Below, one piece after another: positions 28,901-39,300 of a DNA stretch of 64,000 bases. A program made the position numbers and the translations under genes. The notes under the pieces were generated by a model. The model searched no databases, had not been told where the DNA came from, and saw only the letters and a program-made list of their open reading frames with translations. Source of the stretch: Microvelia longipes (Eukaryota; Arthropoda; Insecta; Hemiptera; Veliidae). Location: contig JACMZG010001863.1 in the NCBI GenBank assembly GCA_018340805.1, forward strand, positions 53,298,319 through 53,362,318, written 5' to 3'. Positions within the stretch are counted from its first letter, which is position 1. Each line of letters opens with the position of its first letter.

Positions 28901-31900
28901 ACAAAATTGAAAAAATATTGAAAAACGAAATCAAAATATTAAGTTAAATTACGTTAAAGTTTAGTAAGCCTTAAAAATATTTTGTGACATATATTTAATA
29001 TCTTTTTAGAATAATATTTTTATGAATCATCTTACAATACAGTATACTCTATTAACTCAATATTAGCATGATGAATTCATATATGTCACTTGATAAAATT
29101 AAATTAACCCCTGCCATTAAATATTATTATAATTAGAAATACTTAATAGAAAATAAAATTTAAAAACAATTCTTTATATGAACACATAATTATATTATTT
29201 CTAGGAATAAATAATATTAACAAATAGCTACAAAATTATTATAATTTATCAAGTAGATAATAATACATTTATGTACCAATAACCTTAATTTAAAACCATA
29301 TCATACCTATGACAGTCTTTAATAAGATAAAATAAGAATAATTATGTCAAATTTAAAATTTGACATAATTCTGTGCAAACAATTGCATAGAATAATTAAT
29401 TAATAAATACATTAATGAGTTTAACAAATTTAAAATAATCAATTGACATATATTTTAAAATATTAATAACATAATTTGATAATTACGAGATGTGATTTTC
29501 CTGCATCTTATCAATTTTTTTTAAAGAGGGGTGTATTTCAGAGCCTACTGACTATAGAGAGGTCATTATCAGTTTTGTTTACATTTTTTTAAAATACATT
29601 TATTCATAAAAATGAAATATAAAATTTAATCGTAATTATGTTCTTAGTAAATACGCAATTGGATTTTTTTCAATTGATTAAATTTAGTTTTAGAAAAAAA
29701 TGAAATTATGAAATATTTGAAGATTTAGGTCTTCCGGTGGTGACCGTGTCAATGTAGATGAAGAATCTGACGTTTCGCTTCCACTGTGGGAGGCATCTTC
29801 AGGGATGTAGGACATCATGGATAAAAACACAATGCTCTACAAATGTTTTGTAGAGCATTGTATATCCATGATGTCCTACATCCCTGAAGATGCCTTCCAC
29901 CAGAAGACCTAAATCTTCATGACAATAACCGCGGAAGCCTACGCAGTTTATTATGAAATATTGAATAAAATTTAAATGAAAAAAATATAAAAGACATAAA
30001 TAAAAACTGTGACACGGAAGTTTCTAGAAAATTTCAAAAGCCAAGAAAATTTCCTTTAGAATTCTTGCTTAACAATACAGTTCTTAACCAGGTTTTAGTT
30101 ATTTCCTTTTGAACTACTTTTTTTTCCCCAAAAATACAGTTCCTACTCAGGTTTTAGTAATTTTTCTTTGACATGATTGCTTTTTGCACAAAACTACAGT
30201 TCCTACTCAGGTTTTAGTAATTTTCCTTTGACATGATTGCTTTTTTGCACAAAAATACAGTTCCTACTCAGGTTTTAGTAATTTTCGTTTGACATGATTG
30301 CTTTTTTGCACAAAACTACAGTTCCTACTCAGGTTTTAGTAATTTTCCTTTGACATGATTGCTTTTTTGCACAAAAATACAGTTCCTACTCAGGTTTTAG
30401 TAATTTCCTTTGACATGATTGCTTTTTTGCACAAAACTACAGTTCCTACTCAGGTTTCAGTAAATTTCCTTTGACATGATTGCTTTTTTGCACAAAACTA
30501 CAGTTCCTACTCAGGTTTTAGTAAATTTCCTTTGACATGATTGCTTTTTTTGCACAAAACTACAGTTCCTACTCAGGTTTTAGTAATTTTCCTTTGACAT
30601 GATTGCTTTTTTGCACAAATACAGTTCCTACTCAGGTTTTAGTAATTTCCTTTGACATGATTGCTTTTTGCACAAAAATCAGTTTATCAAAGAGCTTTTA
30701 GCAAATTTCCTTTGAAATGGGTGGTTTCTAGCTCAATAACTTATTACAACTGTGTGTGCAATACTTTACTTTGTGTCGGCTCTGATAATACAACCTCAGG
30801 TTACATAGAAACCTAAGAATAATACTATATATAGAAGGAGCACTACTGATAACACGAAAGCCAGTTCACTGGTGGACTTAAGTAATGCTGCCAGCCAACA
30901 ATATACAATTTTCTTTTAAAAAAGTTGGCAATACTTCCGGTTGATGAATTATTATGTTCTATTATTAATCAATGATTGATTATTCATAAAACACTAATGT
31001 AAATATCTGTGCCTTACAATATTTTAAGAATTTTTAATTGTAGTTTAACGTTTTTAATTAAAATTATATTAAAAGTAATCCTCGTCAACTAAATGTAGAT
31101 TCTTGTATTCCACTACCCTTTTGCCATCTAAGACCAGTTTTATTAAATACTCAGCAGGTGTTTTAAGTTAGTTATTTGATCTTTCTTCATTAATGGATAT
31201 TTATGACACATATTTAAAATTATGTTTTGTTGTTAGGATGGTACCCCTACTTAAGACCACCAGTCAACCCGCTTTCGTGTTATCAGTAGAATTACATTGT
31301 GTTTACGGTCATATGCTCCTTCTATATTAGTATTATTCTAAAATAGAAACACTAAGTAAAGTAATTTTATAAAGAACTTTCAAACTGTAATCCACATTGT
31401 ATGCAATTGCACATATCCTAAGTGAATTTGGAAGTTTAGAAGGCAACACAAAACAAAAGGGTGAGCGTCTATTTTTTTAATTTAAAAAATTAAAAAAACA
31501 TATCATCAATCAGACATCCCATTGCAATTTAAAAATATCACAACTATTTTTTCGGTTACTACTCTAGAGGTCTAGGAATCACTACAAATCAACTTTAACT
31601 AACACTCTGGGGACAGAGGATAGTAAATTTGATCTGTAATGGTCATTTTAAGGCAAAATGCCCAGAAATGGTCATTTATTTATGAAATTAATGGACACAA
31701 GTCATGATATTGGCATGTCTTCTGATCGCAAAAAAATAATTCTAAGGTACCGATAGTGATATGGCTCATCTTTCAATTCACCTCAAGCTCACTGGTGGGT
31801 GGAATTATGTCACGTGGTGGATTTCATGTCTGTGTTTTAATTTGGTGGGTTTTAGATAAGTTACCTCTCGACACTTAATTTGCCAGGTTCATTGCTACCT

Positions 31901-33103
31901 CCTCCCCAACAAAATTGGCAGAAACTTTAGCCCAGCATTTTAGCCAGACTTGTCTTCCTCCTCCTCATTTACCAACTACAGACCCACTTAAGTCCTACCA
32001 ACCAGTGGATTCTCAGTTGAATTAAAAGAAATACCAATGGTAATGACAAAGGTGCGATAGACCACCAATTGAGTAGTCCACCTTCTTTTGTCAACTCCCT
32101 AAGAAAGTGTTCAGTCCCACATGACTCCATGTGTAAATATCAAGTGTTAGTAGTAGTAATAGGGCGAGGAGGCAAAGCTAGGCAAATAGGCCACATTGTT
32201 GGGCCCTTCTTGCCAAAATATCAAGTTTTAGTAGTAGTAATAGAGTGAAGAGGCAAAGCTAGGCAAATAGGCCACATTCTTTGGCCTTTCTTGTCAAAAT
32301 ATCAAGTGTTACTCTCATTACTAATCAGCTTAAAACATTATCTATCTAAGTTCAAACACATACTTCCTAACATTTATCTCTTTCGAAACACCTAAATTAA
32401 TAAGACTGGATTCTTTAATTTTATTCAGTAAATAAACACTAATATTTACTAGTGTTATCTAAACCTCTATAATAGTCAATAAATAATTAATTATGAGAGA
32501 TAAATTTTATTGCGTCTCATTAAATTGTTTGGTGAGAAATAACTAGTGAGAGCCTGAGACCCCTGACCCATCCTGACACTATCTCTCATTACAATATATT
32601 GATAATTCTCTGAGCATATTTCTTTAGAGGGAAATTTTCCCCTATTTTTAAAAGAAATAAACAAAAATTAAGCTAAATTTCCGGGTTAATAGTAAAAAGC
32701 TAAAAAGTTGTAGGAATTTTTTGTACAATGAAAGTTCTATGTACTAAGGATGTGAATAAAAAAAAGTCTAACCGTAAATTAATTTCAAGGTTTCAGATAA
32801 TTGTAAAAGTTATGCAAGTCATCATCATTGCTAGTAATAGTTATGGATACAATCAGAGAGAAAAAGGAATTCTATAAGTTAGCTCTGATCTATCCAAGGT
32901 ATGTGGTCAGAATGGACCAATAGAATTCTTTTATTCTCTCTTTAGATTCCAGTAGACTGTTAACTGATAAAACTGTCCATGGCTTTATACAATCATCCGG
33001 TTATTCATTCGTAGAATTTAAAAAGGGAAAAAGGAACTTATGAGATTGATCTCATGGGAGGAGGGGGAGTAGTTTTTTTGGTAGGGGGACTCATTAATCA
33101 AGA

Positions 33104-33150
<47 letters not shown>

Positions 33151-33293
33151 ATATTATATATCCAATGTGAAAGGGGTTCCTATTAAAATGGCTTTATTCA
33201 TTCGTAGTGAATTTTAAAAAAGGAACTTATGAGATTGATCTCATGGAGGAGGGGGAGTGTTTTTTTGGTAGGGGGACTCATTAATCAAGAATG

Positions 33294-33357
<64 letters not shown>

Positions 33358-36300
33358 CCAATGTGAAGGGGTTCCTAATAATCCTCAACGGGGTCACTTT
33401 GTAATAATAAGGCAAACAGGTTAGATGGATAAAACAGCAAGCCGAAAACTTGAACTACAATAACACTAATTAGGTGAGAAAAAATCAAATAAAAACTTGA
33501 AGACTCACCTTTTCTTCTCATATTTATCTATCATAAAATCTTTGATTTGTTGTTCATCTTTGGTAGAGGGTTCGTTTTCACAGAGAGCTAACCAGACTTT
33601 GCGGCAGTGCTGCAACAAACGAACAAAACAGATTAAACAACCATAATTTTCTAAAATACAATCACACTGTTCAGTATGGTTGGTCGTCACAGCGACGAGC
33701 GCTTTCCAAAGGCGTATTAGTGCAGTATATTGAGTACAGGAAATCAAAGATAAAGTAGTAAGAGATCTACTCTTGAAAATGATAGATGGGGAAATAATTA
33801 AAGATGTAGCACAAGTATTCTTACAGGTCTTAGGTATCCGAGAAGATCTCGTCTGCTCCAACTTATTCATAGTACCATCCTTATTAAATGACATAATAAC
33901 TATAGAAGATTATTTTACTAGGCAGTAAAGTGGCATTTCATTGCTATAGAAGTTTTTAGATGAGCGACAGCGAGTTAATATATAACTTCCAAAGCAATAA
34001 AGTAACTCTACCGACATGTATACTATTTTTTGAGAGTGTATTAAGCCTCACTATCCATACTGATTTTTAATCAAACAAATCAAATAAAAACAACTCGCTA
34101 CAAGATAAATGGATTATTATATCAACAAATAAATAGTGTTTGTCAATAAAATAGTATACCTTATATGTCGGTAGAGTTACTTTATTGCTTTGGATATTAC
34201 TTATTGAATCGCGAGTTGAAAAAGGAGAACCCTAGTCTGACTTTTTAGGCAGAGTCATATAGTAGAATAGCAGGCGGAGCATGTAAACCAGAGGCCCAAC
34301 AACAACAGACGTACCCCCACTTTCACCTTTCCTGCTCAGCGCTTTATCACTATTCTCTTCTAAATTACGAAGTATCTCTAAATTTTTGAGAGCAGAGATA
34401 GGACCACCTTTCGAAATGTAATGTAAGAAGGCTACTTCATGGGAACGTTCTCTATGGTTTTCTTTAATTAAATGGCGATAAAAATTGCTATACTGTAAGG
34501 CTTTGTGCTCAGTAATCCTAGCATGGAACGCCCTACCTGTCTGACCATCATAAGTACTCCCGCAGGTACCACATTTAAAAGAATAAACCCCATTCTTGTC
34601 TAGAGGCTCAACTTCTTTGCACTTTGAGATGTGACTGCAGAGGGAACGGATGTTACGAAACGCTATGTTAATATTCTCTTTCCTCAAAATATTGCCGATC
34701 TTGTCCAAAACAGTGTCTAAGTAAGGTACAGTGCGCCATGGGCTACACACACTACTTTCATCGCAAGGGTATATCAGTTGCATCGCTGATTTCATTTGTT
34801 TATTTATTACTTGATGTTATTTTATTTTTGATGTTATGTTATTTTTATTTATTTGTGATGATGTTATCAATTATGCTATCCTTATAAACATTAGCTTTGG
34901 CTATACTTTTAATTACGATATACTTCTATTGGTAGGCAGTGGTGTGTTTAGCAAACAGTTAAAGTAAGCATGGAAAGCAGCCATCTTGTGAGACCATGAA
35001 TGTTGTGACATAGCATGGATAACCGTATTTTTTGAATCCCCTAAAATTGTTATTTTTTAAGTTAATCTTTATTATTACGTAGTTGTTCATATTTTATTAT
35101 TTTACATTATGTATTTTTAGTTCATTTCTTTAATATTTGTTGGCTAGGCACTGATGATGATAGTGAGGTCGAAAGCTGGCTCTGGTTTTAATAAAGGCTT
35201 TGTGGAGAAATTTTTTGTGTTGTAATTGGTTAGCTGTGTTTATTTTATAGAGTTATCTTTATTTTTATGACATTTTTGTATTGCCTGTTCTACCTTTTCC
35301 TCATTTATTTTAATTATTTAGCCACAAAGACTCGGTCTAATGACAAACAGGAGTTAAACCAAATAAAAAAAGTTAAAAAGTTAATAATATATTTTTACCT
35401 TTTTTTACAAAACACGTCTTATTTTTACTTTGCCTCATTTATACTATAAGTATATAGGAAAAGTATTGTGTTTGCAAAAAAATCCAAAACCGAGATGGAA
35501 TTATCCATTTCAGGTATTTTTAAGGCCTCCTGAGTGTTTTCAAAGTTTTCTGTCTATAAGGCACGGTCGAATATCCACGGCCTTCTAGAACATTGGATCA
35601 CCAACAAACTTTTTCAAAATTTTCAGTAATTAGCCGGATTTGTGATAAATGAAGCCTATTTCCGTAATCTGCACGCTCTTTTGGTTAATCTCAAAGAGTA
35701 TTTACATTCACTCAACGATTTATTTTTAATCTAACTTGGTACATACATAACTACTGTTAGACGTCAATATTTTGTGTTTATTTTGACATGTCATATTTGT
35801 TAACATTGACGTCTAACAGTAGTTATGTATGTACCAAGTTAGATTAAAAATAAATCGTTGAGTGAATGTAAATACTCTTTGAGATTAACCAAAAGAGCGT
35901 GCAGATTACGGAAATAGGCTTCATTTATCACAAATCCGGCTAATTACTGAAAATTTTGAAAAAAAAGTTTGTTGGTGATCCAATGTTCTAGAAGGCCGTG
36001 GATATTCGACCGCGCCTTATATGTGTGTGTGTATGTCTGCTAGTGAATTTATACTAGAGAGTTGAAACTTTGTGCAATAAACAATCTCCTACTGTAATTG
36101 TGCTACTCAGAAAAAAAATATGACATCATTAACCGCAATAATTTTAGAAAATTTCAAAAAATTATGCCATCTGATTGAAATTTTGCAGGCATGTAGCTAT
36201 CTATAAGTCTAATATATGTGCTTAGTTTCATTTCATTATCAGCATTAGTTCAGTTTGTATCAAATGACTTGTGTAGGTTTTTAAAAAAATTGTAAAAAAT

Positions 36301-39300
36301 CAGAAAATCATTCAATTGAGTAAAAATTTAGAACAAATGTATACCTTCACTTAATAAATAAATACACTAAGTTTCGTTTCAGTACAACAAGTATATCCAT
36401 AACTTTTGTTGGATCATAGAACTTAAGTAGCATTGAGCATCATCAGTGCTGTATACCGTTGAGTAAATCATGGATATACTTGTATTGAAACGAAACGTTG
36501 TGTACTTATTTATTACGTAAAGATATAAACTTGAACCAAATTTCAACTCAATTGGATTGTTTTCTGATTTTTTACAATGTTTTAAAATCGTGCACAAGTC
36601 ATTTGAAAAAAATTGAACTAATGCTAATAATGAGATAAAACTTGGCACATATGTTAGTCTTATACATGGCAACATGCGTGAAAAATTTCAATTGGATTGC
36701 ATAATTTTTCCGCGTTTTATGAGTTTTCAAAAATTTTTGCTGAGTCATTACTGTGGTTTTTGACGTCATACAAATATTTTCTGAATAGCACAACTACAGT
36801 AGTAGACTGATGTTTGTACAAAGTTTCAACTCTCTAGTATAAATACACTATGAGCTACGATGATAACAGATACACACACATATAGAAAGACAACTTTGTG
36901 TCTGAGAAAACCACTCAGGAGATCTTAAAACATCTGAAACTGATAAATCTGGTGATATCCCGGTTTCAGATTTTTTTTGCAAACACAATACTTTTCCTAT
37001 ATATCTACAGTATAAATGAGGAAAAGTAATAATAAGAAAGATAAGGGTAAAATATGTAAGTTACCTCATTTCCTTTGGTCATGAGTTGATCAACTTCTTC
37101 CTGAGTGAAGGTAGCCATGGATATTGACTTGACTCTATGAGGCGGTGTTAGACCTCGTCTGCAAATAATCAATGCAAGCATTAGATCAAAACATAAACAA
37201 CATTTATTCAAAAAACGAAGAACACTTTTCATTCATTTATCATATAGTCCAAGAGCCGGACCTGAAAAATGTGACTCATTTTGTACTACTTCGAATCAAA
37301 TTATTCTGAAAATATACCTTAAATTATGAAGGAAAAGCATAATCTGCCTATCCAGAGTGGAGCCTTTCATATGATTGCGCATGCTCAAAATTTTATAAAA
37401 TCACACTAATTTCAATTTTCTTTCAATAAGTGGCTCCCTGTAAGTCGTGTACGAAACATGAAGAGTCCATTTTTTAAAGCTGATAAAATATTCTATAAAA
37501 CGAGTGTTTAATCATCAAAATCGGATCACTACAACCGAAGTTATGGTTCTTTTAAAAACACCAAAAAAAAAAATGGTTAAGTTATGCAAAGTCAGCAAAT
37601 TTCTTTGAAAAAATATTGACTTTTTGTGCATTTTTTTGGTCATTTAACAATTGTCATAACTTTAGTTGTATTTATCCAATTTTGATGATTAAACTCTCGT
37701 TTTATAGGAAATTTTATCAGATTTAAAAAATTGTCTCTTCATGTTTTGTGCACGACTTACAGGGAGCCACTTATTGCAAGAAAATTGAAATTAGTGTGAT
37801 TTTATAAAATTTTGAGCATGCGCATTCATATGAAGGGCTCCACTCTGGATTGGCAGATTATGCTTTTCTTTCATAATTTAAGGTATATATTCTGATTAAT
37901 TTGGTTTGAAGTAGTACAAAATGAGTCACATTTTTTAGGCCTGGCTCTTGGACTATTAGGTATAAAGTATTATTCATAATACTAGAGTCACAAAATATCT
38001 AAACAAATATTTTTAAATCTCATAAAAATTTTAAATAAATATTTATAAGTCTATGCAAAAGTGGTAAAATATAAATAATAGCTTTCTTACATTGCAAAAA
38101 AATATATCTGGGCCCCATTTCACAAAAGTACAAGTCTTGTATACTACAAGTAAAAAGCTACAAGTTTACTAATAATTGTAAGAAATTTGTTTCACTAATG
38201 TACAAGTGTAGACTGGTAATTAAAAGTGGTTTTATATCACTTATTATTATTAAAAACAATAGTTTGTTACAAGTTTTACCTTAAACCATACCCACAATTG
38301 CATATAAGGTGAACCACATTGGTTCATCAACATTATTTTCCCACGATGTCAACTGATTTAAACTATGTGTTATACAATAATAAAGTTTTTTTGAGGCGAG
38401 AGCTAAACCTTTAATACAGTTAATATAAATGTTTACAACTATTAACTGAATTCAGACTATTACCAAACGTAACGTTGTAGTAATTACCTATAAAATAGCA
38501 ATGCTTGTAATTTTGGAGCAACATCAGCCTCCATTAAAAATGTCTCTTTCAGACCTGTTACAAATCCCTCCTAACACCATTTTATTAAGCTCAAGTCAAG
38601 CCAATATGTTCACATAACAGTAAGCTCATGTTAGGCCAAAGTGTTTACGCAATATTAAACACAAGTTAAGCCAAAGTGTTTACACAATATTAAACACAAG
38701 TTAAGCCAAAGGTTTACACAATATTAACACAAGTTAAGCCAAAGTGTTTACACAATATTAAACACAAGTTAAGCCAAAGTGTTTACACAATATTAAACAC
38801 AAGTTAAGCCAAAGTGTTTACACAATATTAAACACAAGTTAAGCCAAAGTGTTTATACAAAACTAAGCTCATGTTAAGTTAATGTTAAGTGTACATAACA
38901 GTAAGCTCTCTAGAGACTTTGTGGGCCAGAGCCTGCAATAGATTGGACAAGAAGGCAGGCCAAATCCCTTGTAAAAATGGATTTGGAAGGAAACTAAAAT
39001 CACATGGGAAAACAACACCGGATGTAGACAGTCAAAGATGATATTTCCAACATTAGATAGAAGGAAATCTAGATGGCTTCTTGACTTGAGTAAGTCTAGT
39101 CTCAGACTTATGGTAAGAGTAATCACTGGGCACTGCAGGCTTAATAGGCATTTAGCCCTAATGAAGGTGACTGAGAGCCCAATATGTGCAATATGTGAAA
39201 CAATGATAGACTGTTTAGTCTATAATTATTTGGCAACGTGCGAAGGGTTTGGAAGGCTCAGGTTTCAAATATTTGGAACTGGAACGCTACTCGAAGAGGA

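Noticed and set aside
33610..33894. Upstream extension of the open frame around drongo exon 3
   Set aside because: The frame runs through a clear acceptor (tgttgcag at 33610) into intron, and the extra residues have no ArfGAP match.
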